Position numbers and translations under genes: made by a program. The notes beneath the pieces are model-generated. The model ran no database searches, was not told the origin of the DNA, and saw nothing but the letters and a program-made list of their open reading frames with translations. DNA of 62,132 bases from Firmicutes bacterium AM55-24TS. GTDB taxonomy: Bacteria; Bacillota; Clostridia; UBA1381. Shown here piece by piece: positions 44,089 through 53,047 of the stretch (positions are counted from its first letter, which is position 1; every line of letters begins with the position of its first letter). The stretch spans positions 1-62,132 of the forward strand of contig QTVU01000015.1 of the NCBI GenBank assembly GCA_003460745.1. Reading direction: 5' to 3'.

Positions 44089-44940
44089 TCAGTCTTGATG
44101 ATTGGTTCTGCCTATTCTGCAGTGACCTTCTTTGCATGATTTTTCTTCATAATCCTTAAACATTCTGCCACGTTTCATAGCAGTATCCCAGTCAATCTTG
44201 TGACCGTCAAAGTCAGGACCGTCAACACAAGCGAACTTTGTTTCGCCGCCGACGATTACACGACAGCCACCGCACATACCTGTACCGTCAATCATAACAG
44301 GGTTCATTGAAACTGTTGTAGGAATGTTGTATTGTTCTGTCAGCTTACAGACAAATTTCATCATTACAAGCGGACCGATTGCGATTACTTCGTCAAACTT
44401 TTCGCCTGCTTCGATTTCTTTTTTAAGCATATCTGTAACAAAGCCTTGATTTCCGTTTGAACCGTCGTCTGTTGCAACGATAAGTTTGTTTGAAACTTTC
44501 TTTAGTTCATCTTCAAGAATAACTAAATCCTTGTTTCGAAAACCTGTGATAACCGTTACATCGGCACCAAGATTATGAAGTTTCTTAGCTTGCGGATAAG
44601 CGATAGCTGTACCAAGACCGCCGCCGATAACCGCGACTTTCTTTAGACCTTCAAGCGGTGTAGGTGTTCCCAAAGGTCCGGCAAAGTCAAGAATTTCTTC
44701 TCCTTCTTCAACCTGTGCAAGGTCCTTTGTTGTCTTACCTACGATTTGTACGATAATTGTAACTGTTCCCTTTTCTCTGTCAAAATCTGCGATTGTAAAC
44801 GGAACTCTTTCACCGTATTCATCAATTCTCAAAATGATGAACTGTCCCGGCTCTGCTTTCTTCGCAACCAATGGAGCTTCAACCTCCATTAAAAAGATTT
44901 GCGGATTAAGCACATTCTTTTTAACTACTTTGTAAGCCAT
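44089..44940 (-). CDS. nfnA: NADH-dependent reduced ferredoxin:NADP+ oxidoreductase subunit A (NfnA)
   Basis: 283 residues of the ferredoxin-NADP reductase/PyrK type: FAD domain (about 1-95), NAD domain (VAVIGGGLGTAIAYPQAKKL) and a C-terminal [2Fe-2S] cluster motif (GTGMCGGCRV with FACVDGPDFDGH). Forms a heterodimer with NfnB, which is encoded 19 nt downstream. ATG with GAGG 9 nt upstream; own promoter at 44995-45023. Confidence 0.87.
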   Translation of the reverse strand: MAYKVVKKNVLNPQIFLMEVEAPLVAKKAEPGQFIILRIDEYGERVPFTIADFDREKGTVTIIVQIVGKTTKDLAQVEEGEEILDFAGPLGTPTPLEGLKKVAVIGGGLGTAIAYPQAKKLHNLGADVTVITGFRNKDLVILEDELKKVSNKLIVATDDGSNGNQGFVTDMLKKEIEAGEKFDEVIAIGPLVMMKFVCKLTEQYNIPTTVSMNPVMIDGTGMCGGCRVIVGGETKFACVDGPDFDGHKIDWDTAMKRGRMFKDYEEKSCKEGHCRIGRTNHQD

Positions 44941-44994
44941 TATATCACCTCTTAAATTTAGTTCAATACGTTAAAATATTAATACATATATGTT

Positions 44995-45023
44995 ATCATA
45001 TCATAACTTTACTGTTTTTTCAA
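44995..45023 (-). promoter_or_regulatory. Sigma-A promoter of nfnAB
   Basis: TTGAAA (45018-45023), 17-bp spacer, TATGAT (44995-45000), in the gap behind the pseudouridine synthase gene. Confidence 0.7.
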
Positions 45024-45028
45024 TGATT

Positions 45029-45922
45029 TTACGAAAGTTTTTCGATAAAAGCTCTCATATCTTCTGCCATTTCGTCTTTAAACTCCATTATTTGACCTGT
45101 AATCGGATGCGTAAAGCAAAGATAGCACGAATGTAGCATCTGTCTTTTTGCAATATTATGGTCCTCCATTCCGTAAAGCCAGTCGCCTACAAGCGGATGG
45201 CCGATATATGCCATATGCACACGAATTTGATGCGTACGCCCCGTTTCAAGCTCCATTTCAAGCAATGTATACTCTCCGTAACGTTTTACAACTCTGTAAT
45301 GTGTTACGGCTCTCTGTCCGTCAGGTGCTACAATTCTGTTTATAACACTTCCGTCGGCACGTCTTATCGGTGCGTCAACCGTTCCGTCACGCTCTACATC
45401 ACCGCACACGATACACATATATTTTCGTTTCAATTCTTTTTTCTGTATTTCTTCACCCAATCTTGCGTGTATGTATGAATTTTTTGCAACAGCCATAAGT
45501 CCCGAAGTATCTTTATCAAGACGGTTTACCGCACGAAAAACTCTTTCCTCGCCCTTGCTTTTGTAATAATACATCACACCGTTTGCAAGCGAATTTTCGT
45601 AATTTCCCATTGACGGGTGAGTCGGCATATTCGACGGTTTGTTTATAACAAGCACGTCCTCGTCTTCATACACAATATCAAGCGGAATATCGGTAGGCAC
45701 AATATTTTCGGACACAGTGTCACGAATTGTTATTTTTAAAATATCGCCCTTTGCCACCAAATCCACAACACGTTTGTGTTCTCCGTTTACCTGTATTCCC
45801 TCTTTGTATTTCTTTAAGTCCTTAATCAGATTGGTTGAAATTTTAAAATGCTGTTTTAAAACAGTCGTTATATTCGCTCCGTCATATTCTGACGGAATTT
45901 CATATTCAAGTACTCTGTCCAT
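45029..45922 (-). CDS. RluA-family (RluD-like) 23S rRNA pseudouridine synthase
   Basis: 297 residues: an S4-like N-terminal part (about 15-75) and a catalytic domain with the aspartate motif AVNRLDKDTSGLM, VINKPSNMPTHPSMGN, and LETGRTHQIRVHMAYIGHPLVGD. Modifies uridines in rRNA; the exact site cannot be read from sequence. The ATG overlaps the preceding TGA by 1 nt. Confidence 0.93.
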   Translation of the reverse strand: MDRVLEYEIPSEYDGANITTVLKQHFKISTNLIKDLKKYKEGIQVNGEHKRVVDLVAKGDILKITIRDTVSENIVPTDIPLDIVYEDEDVLVINKPSNMPTHPSMGNYENSLANGVMYYYKSKGEERVFRAVNRLDKDTSGLMAVAKNSYIHARLGEEIQKKELKRKYMCIVCGDVERDGTVDAPIRRADGSVINRIVAPDGQRAVTHYRVVKRYGEYTLLEMELETGRTHQIRVHMAYIGHPLVGDWLYGMEDHNIAKRQMLHSCYLCFTHPITGQIMEFKDEMAEDMRAFIEKLS

Positions 45923-46587
45923 CAGTTGTTAAACCCGTTTAAAAGTCTTGTCGCATATGACGCGTCAACCATTTCCCAACCGAAGCTGTACGGTTTCATA
46001 CCCGATTCAAGAAGTTGTTTATGGATTGTGTCGTATGTTTCTTTAGGCACTTTTGATGTGTATGTTTGATTTTCGATTGTGTCGTATATCATAAATTCTA
46101 TCACTTCATCCTGACACTTTCCGAAACGGCAAACTCTCTGCTCCGCCTTTTCCAAGTCCTGCGACAATACCATAAGTTTTATAACCTCCATAGTCTTGTC
46201 GTTCATATCGTTATCAAAGATAAGAATTTTTTCAAGCAATTCATTATAATCGGTTACAAAACGTAAATTATACCCCTCAAGTTTGTCAAGTTCACCAGAT
46301 TCTTTTGACGATTTCTGAACATTGTCAAAAAGCTGACTTTTCAAAACAACATCGTCACACGGTGAAAATGAAATCATAAGACGCTTATCTTCATCGTGAT
46401 AAAGCATAGGTGTAGGCATAAGTGCCGAGTACGAACAAGACGGACAACGGAACATATTCACCTTACCCGTAAGCAAGTCATTCTTTAAATCTTCACTGTC
46501 CTTAACCGTAATCGAGTTCCATACAGTAACTTCACTCATTTGACTGCACTTAGGGCATTTTACATTTTGCTTTAAATTAAGACTCAT
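45922..46587 (-). CDS. CpXC-domain protein
   Basis: 221 residues. The N-terminal zinc-ribbon-like CpXC region (CPKCSQMSEVTVWNSITV ... FRCPSCSYSALMPTPMLYHD) is followed by a helical C-terminal part. The family occurs in Clostridia with unknown function; two CxxC pairs suggest zinc binding. Sits between the PLP lyase and the pseudouridine synthase, overlapping the latter by 1 nt. Confidence 0.85.
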   Translation of the reverse strand: MSLNLKQNVKCPKCSQMSEVTVWNSITVKDSEDLKNDLLTGKVNMFRCPSCSYSALMPTPMLYHDEDKRLMISFSPCDDVVLKSQLFDNVQKSSKESGELDKLEGYNLRFVTDYNELLEKILIFDNDMNDKTMEVIKLMVLSQDLEKAEQRVCRFGKCQDEVIEFMIYDTIENQTYTSKVPKETYDTIHKQLLESGMKPYSFGWEMVDASYATRLLNGFNN

Positions 46588-46591
46588 ATTT

Positions 46592-47872
46592 TTATTCCTT
46601 TCTAATCATTTTATCAGCAGCAACCATTATTCCGAGTTTTGCGCTTTCGTATGTCAAACCGCCTTGCATATATGCAATGTACGGCGGTTTTATAGGTGCG
46701 TCAGCCGATAATTCTATCGACGCACCCTGTACAAACGCACCTGCCGCCATAATCACCTGTGACGAATATCCCGGCATATCCCAAGGTTCAGGTGTAACAA
46801 AGCTGTCCACCGGTGCACCTTTTTGTATTCCCTGACAAAATGCTGTAACTTTATCGGGATCACCGAATTTTATTGATTGAATTATATCGTGTCTGATTTC
46901 GTTAGGTTTTGGGTCAACCTCAAAGCCGAGTTTCTCAAATACCGCCGAACAAAGCACTGCTGCTTTTAAAGCCTGTGACACAACGTGCGGTGCCATAAAC
47001 AAGCCTTGATACATCTGTCTGTTAAAACCGAGTGACGCACCTGCCTCCTTGCCGATTCCGACAGAAGTAAGACGGTATGCGCAAAGCTCTACGTACTTCT
47101 GTTTACCTGCAATATATCCTCCGGTCGGAGCAAGTCCGCCGCCCGGATTTTTTATAAGTGAGCCTGCTATAAGGTCTGCACCGTATGCGGTAGGCTCTTC
47201 CGTTTCGACAAATTCACCGTAACAGTTGTCAACTATACAAATAGTTTCAGGCGAAATTTCCTTTACAAATTCTATAAGTGCGCCTATATCCTTTGCACTG
47301 TATGTCGGACGCCAGCCGTAACCCTTTGAACGCTGTATTGTAACGGCTTTTACATTCATATGAGTAAGAGTAAATTTAATCTGTTCAAGGTCAGGTGTTC
47401 CGTCATGCTTTAAATCAATCTGAACATATTTTACACCGAAATCTTTAAGTGAGCCGTTACCCGCCTCACCTTGTATTCCGATTACTTCTTCAAGCGTGTC
47501 ATACGGCTTGCCTGTTATCGAAACAAGTATATCATTCGGTCTTAAAACAGCAAAAAGTGCGGTTGAGATGGTATGCGTACCAGATATGAAATTGTGACGT
47601 ACAAGTGTGTCCTCCGCACCCATAATATCCGCATATACTCTGTCAAGCGTATCTCTGCCCAAATCGTCATAACCGTAGCCTGTCGTAGCAACAAAGTGAC
47701 TGTCAGATACACGATTGTCCGCAAATGCTTTCATAACTCTAAGCTGATTTATTTCACAAATATTCTCTATATGCTTAAACTGCTCTTTGATACTCTCCTC
47801 CGCCTCACTTACCAATTTAAGCGTCTTGTCCGATATACCGAAATTATCTTTTATAAATTTATTCTTATCCAT
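46592..47872 (-). CDS. Methionine gamma-lyase / aluminium-resistance (YnbB-type) PLP enzyme
   Basis: 426 residues, Cys/Met-metabolism PLP-dependent family. PLP lysine in DLIAGSLIKNPGGGLAPTGGYIAGK (about 235-260), aspartate in ETICIVDNCYGEFVE, and N-terminal TTGYGYDDLGRDTLD. Members are annotated methionine gamma-lyase family or aluminium-resistance proteins; the reaction is not established. ATG with AAAGG upstream; has its own promoter, divergent from the monooxygenase gene. Confidence 0.9.
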   Translation of the reverse strand: MDKNKFIKDNFGISDKTLKLVSEAEESIKEQFKHIENICEINQLRVMKAFADNRVSDSHFVATTGYGYDDLGRDTLDRVYADIMGAEDTLVRHNFISGTHTISTALFAVLRPNDILVSITGKPYDTLEEVIGIQGEAGNGSLKDFGVKYVQIDLKHDGTPDLEQIKFTLTHMNVKAVTIQRSKGYGWRPTYSAKDIGALIEFVKEISPETICIVDNCYGEFVETEEPTAYGADLIAGSLIKNPGGGLAPTGGYIAGKQKYVELCAYRLTSVGIGKEAGASLGFNRQMYQGLFMAPHVVSQALKAAVLCSAVFEKLGFEVDPKPNEIRHDIIQSIKFGDPDKVTAFCQGIQKGAPVDSFVTPEPWDMPGYSSQVIMAAGAFVQGASIELSADAPIKPPYIAYMQGGLTYESAKLGIMVAADKMIRKE

Positions 47873-47912
47873 AAGTAAATATGTCCTTTCAAAGCTTTAT
47901 ACTAACCTATTA

Positions 47913-47941
47913 ATTATATCACTTATAATTTTTTCCGTCAA
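47913..47941 (-). promoter_or_regulatory. Sigma-A promoter of the PLP lyase operon
   Basis: TTGACG (47936-47941), 17-bp spacer, TATAAT (47913-47918). Confidence 0.8.
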
Positions 47942-47957
47942 TCATTATTTATTGGTC

Positions 47958-47986
47958 TTGTAAAAATTGCACTAATATGGTATAAT
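47958..47986 (+). promoter_or_regulatory. Sigma-A promoter of the monooxygenase / glutamyl-ligase operon
   Basis: TTGTAA (47958-47963), 17-bp spacer, TATAAT (47981-47986). Its -35 is 16 bp from that of the divergent PLP-lyase promoter. Confidence 0.85.
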
Positions 47987-48018
47987 AAAAATATCTATAT
48001 TAAGGAGTTGAAATTAAT

Positions 48019-48318
48019 ATGATTACTATAATAGCAAAATTCAACGTACTTAACGGCAGTGTTGACGAATTCAAAAAATGTGCTGTCAATGTAGTGCGTG
48101 ACACACGCAAGGAAAAAGGCAATCTTGCGTACAAGATATACCAAAGCAGAGAAGATGCAACAAAATTTACATTCATCGAAGAATGGCTTAACGACACTGC
48201 AATAGATCAGCACAACAATGCAAAGCATTTTCTTCAATTTCTTGAGGACATCAAACCGCTTACAGATGGTGACGTTCAAATCGAACAGCTTACAAAAGTA
48301 CCGTCTGTATTCTGCTGA
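48019..48318 (+). CDS. Antibiotic-biosynthesis-monooxygenase-fold (ABM/YgiN-like) protein
   Basis: 99 residues, small ferredoxin-like dimeric ABM fold (ITIIAKFNVLNGSVDEFKKC; EKGNLAYKIYQSREDATKF; EEWLNDTAIDQHNNAKHF). Homologues include quinol monooxygenases and haem-degrading enzymes, but many are of unknown function; in an anaerobe the role is open. ATG after AAGGAG. It starts an operon with the glutamate-cysteine ligase-like gene 12 nt downstream. Confidence 0.88.
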   Translation: MITIIAKFNVLNGSVDEFKKCAVNVVRDTRKEKGNLAYKIYQSREDATKFTFIEEWLNDTAIDQHNNAKHFLQFLEDIKPLTDGDVQIEQLTKVPSVFC

Positions 48319-48329
48319 TTGAGGGATTT

Positions 48330-49556
48330 ATGGATATTTACGATAATAACATTAATGTACTTACAAATTATATAGCCGATGGCTCAAAAGGCTGTAATTC
48401 AAATGCAGTCGGAGTTGAGCTTGAGCATTTTGTAATTGACAAAAACGGCGATTGTGTGCCGTATATCAACGGTGTTGAAAATATAATCGAACAGCTTGCT
48501 CAAAACTTCCCCAAACACGTTTACAGCGAGGGTTTTCTTATCGGTCTTTCGTGTGATAAATACAACATCACTCTTGAACCGGGTGCACAAATTGAAATCA
48601 GTATAAAACCGACTGAAAATATTTGTGAGATTGAAAATATTTACAGCGAATTTTTATCAGTGATAAATCCGATACTTGATAAATATTCATACAGACTTAC
48701 AACACTCGGTTATATGCCTAAAAACAAAGCAAAGGATATATCGCTTATCCCGAAAAAACGTTATGAATATATGAACAAATACTTTAAATCGGTCGGCACA
48801 CGCGGAATAAATATGATGCGCGGTACCGCGTCTGCACAGGTATCTATTGACTTCGCCGATGAAAAAGACTGCGTTCAAAAATTCAAAAAAGCAAACATAA
48901 TAAGCCCTATTCTTTCACTTATATGCGACAACGCACCTGTTTTTGAGGGCAAGCCGTTTTTGGGAAATACGTTGAGAACATATATTTGGAATGATGTTGA
49001 CAATGACCGTTGCGGTATTGTTCCGACAGTGCTTGACAGTGATTTTTCATTCAAGAAATATGCCGAATACATTTACAATTCACCGGCTATACTCACTGTA
49101 AACGGTGACGATATAGAATTTACCGCCGATAAAAAAATATGCGATATTTACAAAGATACTCCTATTAACGAAAGCATAGCGGAGCATCTTCTTTCTATGT
49201 TCTTCCCTGACGTAAGACTTAAAAAGTATATTGAAATCAGACCTGCCGACAGTATGCCGATTAAGTATGTTTTAGCTTATGCAACGCTTATCAAAGGTAT
49301 TTTTATGTCTGACTTTTCACTTGATGTTTCACTAAGTGCCATTACTCAGGCAAAGAACAATATAATATTAAAGGGTTATAATGCCGAAGTTTACGGAACC
49401 GACGCACATACGTTGGCTATGAAATTGTGCAGTGCGGCATATAACGCACTTGATTCAAGCGACAGAGAATATCTTCTTCCGCTTAAACAGCTTATAGACA
49501 ACAAACAAACATTAAAGGAGACGATTAACCTTGCAAAAGGCAGAGGAATTTTATAA
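48330..49556 (+). CDS. Glutamate-cysteine ligase family protein (GCS2 type)
   Basis: 408 residues. VGVELEHFVID near the N-terminus is the GCS2/EgtA glutamate-binding signature; YNITLEPGAQIEISIKP, MMRGTASAQVSIDF and YIEIRPADSMP continue it. Expected to form a gamma-glutamyl amide (gamma-Glu-Cys or a related compound) with ATP. ATG after GAGGG. It overlaps the next gene by 26 nt, so the two are translationally coupled and probably consecutive pathway steps. Confidence 0.9.
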   Translation: MDIYDNNINVLTNYIADGSKGCNSNAVGVELEHFVIDKNGDCVPYINGVENIIEQLAQNFPKHVYSEGFLIGLSCDKYNITLEPGAQIEISIKPTENICEIENIYSEFLSVINPILDKYSYRLTTLGYMPKNKAKDISLIPKKRYEYMNKYFKSVGTRGINMMRGTASAQVSIDFADEKDCVQKFKKANIISPILSLICDNAPVFEGKPFLGNTLRTYIWNDVDNDRCGIVPTVLDSDFSFKKYAEYIYNSPAILTVNGDDIEFTADKKICDIYKDTPINESIAEHLLSMFFPDVRLKKYIEIRPADSMPIKYVLAYATLIKGIFMSDFSLDVSLSAITQAKNNIILKGYNAEVYGTDAHTLAMKLCSAAYNALDSSDREYLLPLKQLIDNKQTLKETINLAKGRGIL

Positions 49557-50862
49557 AAAACTTGTAGACGATAATTTTGTGGAAAGTCTGCAAAGCGCAA
49601 AAAAGCAACAGGAATATATCAAAACTTCAACGGCACGTTATCACGGCTATTTTGTACACACGCTTTATATGCCGAAAATGTTTACGGAAGAAATGGCGGC
49701 ATACTTCAAAAAAGCCGCCGAAAGTATGTACAAAATACTTGAAAAAGTTATTCATGAATATCAAACTAATGCCGAATACAGAAAGCTTTTCGGTTTTGAC
49801 GAAAAATTGGAAAAGCTAATTCTTCGTCCAAATCACTATGAATGTGCCTTGCCTATCGCAAGAATAGATATATTTTTTAATGAGGACGATTTTTCGTTTA
49901 AGTTCTGCGAATTTAACGCGGACGGCTCAAGTGCAATGAATGAGGATAAGGAGCTTAACCAAGCCATTCGTCTTACAAGCACTTTTGATAAGTTTACCGA
50001 AAAATACAATGTGAGAACATATGAATTGTTTAATTCATGGGTTAAAGCATTTATGGATATTTACCGTACATACGACAGAGCGGTAGAAAATCCGCATATT
50101 GCAATAGTCGACTTTTTCGGCGGTGACATAAGCCGTGAATTTACCGCATTTCAAAAGGCATTTGAGGACAGCGGTTTAACGTGTGAAATATGCGAAATAA
50201 CCGACCTTTCATACGAAAACGGCAAACTTCTTTCGCCAAGCGGCAAGCAAATCAATGCAATCTACCGCCGTGCGGTGACTTGCGATATTATGCGTAATTA
50301 CGATAAAGTTCAGCCGTTTATAAAGGCTGCCGAAAATAATGATGTATGCCTTATCGGTGATTTTAAAACACAGGTTATTCATAATAAAATCGTGTTTAAG
50401 GTACTTCACGATGATATGACTTCCGCATTCCTTACCGATGAAGAAAAGCAGTACGTCAAAGATCACATTCCGTACACCGCGTCACTTACACAAGAAGAAA
50501 TCGATAAACACGATGTTCTTAATACAAAGGATAAGTGGGTCATAAAACCTGAAGATTCGTACGCGTCAAAAGGCGTGTATGCAGGTGTTGAGGGTATGAG
50601 TGACCACGCGTGGAAAGAAGAAGTTTTGAGTAACGTTGATAATCACTACTTACTTCAAGAATACTGTACCCCGTATGCAACTTGGAATATCGACATCACC
50701 CACGATGAAAATGCAAAATATAAAAAGTACAGCAATATAACGGGTATGTACATGTATAACGGCAAACTTGCCGGTCTGTATTCAAGAATTGCAAAAAACA
50801 GCATTATTTCAACTCAATACAGTGAAATGTCACTTCCGACAATTGTGGTAAGTGAAAAATAG
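49531..50862 (+). CDS. Glutathionylspermidine-synthase-like ATP-grasp ligase
   Basis: 443 residues. C-terminal-type ATP-grasp of the glutathionylspermidine synthase family: FCEFNADGSSAMNED, VDFFGGDISREFTAF, and the ATP-grasp core KDKWVIKPEDSYASKGVYAG with LLQEYCTPY. TTG start at 49531 with AAAGGAG 10 nt upstream, inside the end of the ligase gene. Likely attaches an amine or amino acid to the gamma-glutamyl product of the upstream enzyme; the substrate is unknown. No amidase domain is present. Confidence 0.85.
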   Translation: MQKAEEFYKKLVDDNFVESLQSAKKQQEYIKTSTARYHGYFVHTLYMPKMFTEEMAAYFKKAAESMYKILEKVIHEYQTNAEYRKLFGFDEKLEKLILRPNHYECALPIARIDIFFNEDDFSFKFCEFNADGSSAMNEDKELNQAIRLTSTFDKFTEKYNVRTYELFNSWVKAFMDIYRTYDRAVENPHIAIVDFFGGDISREFTAFQKAFEDSGLTCEICEITDLSYENGKLLSPSGKQINAIYRRAVTCDIMRNYDKVQPFIKAAENNDVCLIGDFKTQVIHNKIVFKVLHDDMTSAFLTDEEKQYVKDHIPYTASLTQEEIDKHDVLNTKDKWVIKPEDSYASKGVYAGVEGMSDHAWKEEVLSNVDNHYLLQEYCTPYATWNIDITHDENAKYKKYSNITGMYMYNGKLAGLYSRIAKNSIISTQYSEMSLPTIVVSEK

Positions 50863-50865
50863 CAC

Positions 50866-50899
50866 ACAAAAAGGCGAACCTAACGGCTCGCCTTTTATA
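50866..50899. terminator. Bidirectional terminator between the ATP-grasp gene and araA
   Basis: AAAAGGCGA (50869-50877) / TCGCCTTTT (50888-50896); A/T tracts on both sides serve both convergent genes. Confidence 0.9.
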
Positions 50900-50906
50900 A
50901 TGTTAT

Positions 50907-52385
50907 TTACTTTAATTTATAAGCAATATCGTTCCAGAAAATTTCTTTTTCAAAATCTTCAACTGTTGTATTTTCGCCGATATGTAGGAATTCAATACCC
51001 ATCATTTCAGCCCAGTCTTTCATCATTTCAGCAGTAACGTCATATGAAAGAACGCTGTGATGAGCACCGCCGGCTTTAATCCAACATTCAGCCGAAACAG
51101 CAAGTGACGGAAGCGGTTTCCACATTACACCCGCAACAGGCAATTTAGGCATTGGCTTTAACGGATTACAAGCCTTAATATCATTTACGATTAAACGCAT
51201 TCTGCCACCCATATCAACAAGCGAAGCAACGATTGCGTCACCGTTCTTTGAGTCAAATACAAGTCTTGCAGGATCGCTCTTACCGCCGATACCAAGAGGA
51301 TGTACCTGAATTTTCGGCTTATCTGCCGCAACAAGCGGGCAAACTTCAAGCATATGCGCACCCAAAATATGTTCATTACCTTTTTCAAGATGGTATGTAT
51401 AGTCCTCCATAAATGCAGTACCGCCTGTCATGCCCTCAGCCATCGACTTCATTATAACGTCCATAGCGGCAACTTTCCAGTCACCTTCGGCACCGAAACC
51501 GTAACCGTCTGCCATCATATTCTGTGCAGCAAGACCCGGAAGTTGGTCAAGACCGTGCAATGTATCAAAGTGAGTAACGAATGCACTGTAATCAAACTGT
51601 TCACACATTTTTCTTATAGCGATTTCTTCTTTCGCCTGATAACGAACAGCGTCAATATTATCCGTATCCATTGTATAACGGCTTTCATATTCAGCCATTT
51701 TTGCATCGATTTCAGCCTCTGTAACTTCATTCAAAATGTCAACAATATCGCCGATTGGTCTGTATTCAACGTCCCAACCGAACTTGATTTCAGCCTCAAC
51801 CTTATCACCCTCTGTAACGGCAACTTGGCGCATATTATCGCTGAAACGTACCATTTTAAGCTCTTGGCTGATTGCATAACCGCAAGCACTTCTCATCCAA
51901 TTTGCAAGCTTTGTCTGAGGTTCTTCGTCCTCCCAATAACCTACGATAACCTTTCTCGCCATTCTAAGTCTTGAACCGATAAATCCGTGTTCTCTGTCAC
52001 CGTGTGCAGACTGATTAAGGTTCATAAAGTCCATATCGATTTCATTCCAAGGAATTTCACGATTAAACTGTGTATGGAAATGACAGTAAGGCTTTTTGAA
52101 GTCCTTTAGACCGTTTATCCACATCTTTGACGGACTGAATGTGTGCATCCAAGCAATTACACCGGCACATTTATCATCATATGATGCCTCTTTGAAAACT
52201 TTTTTAATTTCAGCAGGAGTTTTCACTGTCGGCTTGTACACAATCTTACAAGGCATTTTGCCTGACGCGTTAAGACCGTCCACCATAGCCTGTGAATCCT
52301 TTGCAACCTGTTCCAAAGTTTCAGGGCCGTAAAGATGTTGACTTCCTGTTACAAACCAAAATTCATATTCTTTAATTGATTTCAT
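50907..52385 (-). CDS. araA: L-arabinose isomerase
   Basis: Converts L-arabinose to L-ribulose. 492 residues, full length: YEFWFVTGSQHLYGPETL at the N-terminus, CAGVIAWMHTFSPSKMWI, GAEGDWKVAAMDVIMK with the metal-binding glutamate, MEDYTYHL, and MLEVCPLVA. ATG at 52385 with AAGGAG is chosen over an upstream in-frame start. Own promoter with an operator candidate; kinase and epimerase genes are not in the window. Confidence 0.97.
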   Translation of the reverse strand: MKSIKEYEFWFVTGSQHLYGPETLEQVAKDSQAMVDGLNASGKMPCKIVYKPTVKTPAEIKKVFKEASYDDKCAGVIAWMHTFSPSKMWINGLKDFKKPYCHFHTQFNREIPWNEIDMDFMNLNQSAHGDREHGFIGSRLRMARKVIVGYWEDEEPQTKLANWMRSACGYAISQELKMVRFSDNMRQVAVTEGDKVEAEIKFGWDVEYRPIGDIVDILNEVTEAEIDAKMAEYESRYTMDTDNIDAVRYQAKEEIAIRKMCEQFDYSAFVTHFDTLHGLDQLPGLAAQNMMADGYGFGAEGDWKVAAMDVIMKSMAEGMTGGTAFMEDYTYHLEKGNEHILGAHMLEVCPLVAADKPKIQVHPLGIGGKSDPARLVFDSKNGDAIVASLVDMGGRMRLIVNDIKACNPLKPMPKLPVAGVMWKPLPSLAVSAECWIKAGGAHHSVLSYDVTAEMMKDWAEMMGIEFLHIGENTTVEDFEKEIFWNDIAYKLK

Positions 52386-52422
52386 TGGTTTCTCTCTCCT
52401 TAAATACATAATACTCTGTTTT

Positions 52423-52477
52423 GTGTGTAAATTTCACACTATATATTTATTATATATTAATCGGTTTATTTTTTCAA
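52423..52477 (-). promoter_or_regulatory. araA promoter with downstream palindrome
   Basis: TTGAAA (52472-52477), 17-bp spacer, TATAAT (52449-52454). GTGTG...CACAC (52423-52439, 7-nt spacer) sits just past the start site and could be a sugar-repressor operator. Confidence 0.7.
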
Positions 52478-53047
52478 TAGGTTTTTGTATGTTTCATCCA
52501 AATATTTTTTCACATTATCGCACTTCATAAACCCCGACATTATACAACCGCCCTTTGCGCCGGTATTCTGTATTTTGCCGATATTTTCGGGCGAAATACC
52601 GCCGATACCGTAAACATCAATATCGACGGACGATACTGCATTTTTCAAAAATTCTATGCCGCGCGGCTCAAGACCTTTTTTGCAGTCTGTCGCAAAAATA
52701 TGACCTGCCGTCACATACGTTGCACCCATTTTTTCGGCAAGCACCGCTTCATCTGCCGAATGAACAGATACACCAACCGTTTCAAATTCTTTCTCTGCAT
52801 TTTCGTTCATCAAACGCAGCGGCAAATGTATTTTCTTGACACCGAGATTTTTTGCGACATTAATATATGAATGAAGTATCACATTCGGACAAATTTCAAT
52901 AACTTTTTTCGCAAGTTCTTCATATTCACTTTCCGACAAGTCTTTTTCTCTGAGTATTACAGGAACATTGTTTTCATAAAGCTCCCCCACTCTTTTAAAA
53001 AAGTTTTTGCAAAGTTTTCTGTGTGTCACGCATACAATATTAAACAT
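52466..53047 (-). CDS. thiE: Thiamine phosphate synthase family protein (ThiE or TenI)
   Basis: 193 residues, TIM-barrel. FNIVCVTHRKLC, YVTAGHIFATDCKKGLEPRG and VYGIGGISPENIGKI place it in the ThiE/TenI family. ThiE couples HMP-PP and thiazole phosphate; TenI is a thiazole tautomerase. The TDCKKG loop is common in TenI-like members, so the exact role is open. ATG at 53047 overlaps the thiH stop by 8 nt. Last gene of thiSFGHE. Confidence 0.82.
   Translation of the reverse strand: MFNIVCVTHRKLCKNFFKRVGELYENNVPVILREKDLSESEYEELAKKVIEICPNVILHSYINVAKNLGVKKIHLPLRLMNENAEKEFETVGVSVHSADEAVLAEKMGATYVTAGHIFATDCKKGLEPRGIEFLKNAVSSVDIDVYGIGGISPENIGKIQNTGAKGGCIMSGFMKCDNVKKYLDETYKNLLKK

Noticed and set aside
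42678..44940. Glutamate synthase small subunit or dihydroorotate dehydrogenase electron-transfer subunit
   Set aside because: Neither partner (GltB or PyrD) is present and the two genes are adjacent in the NfnA-NfnB arrangement.
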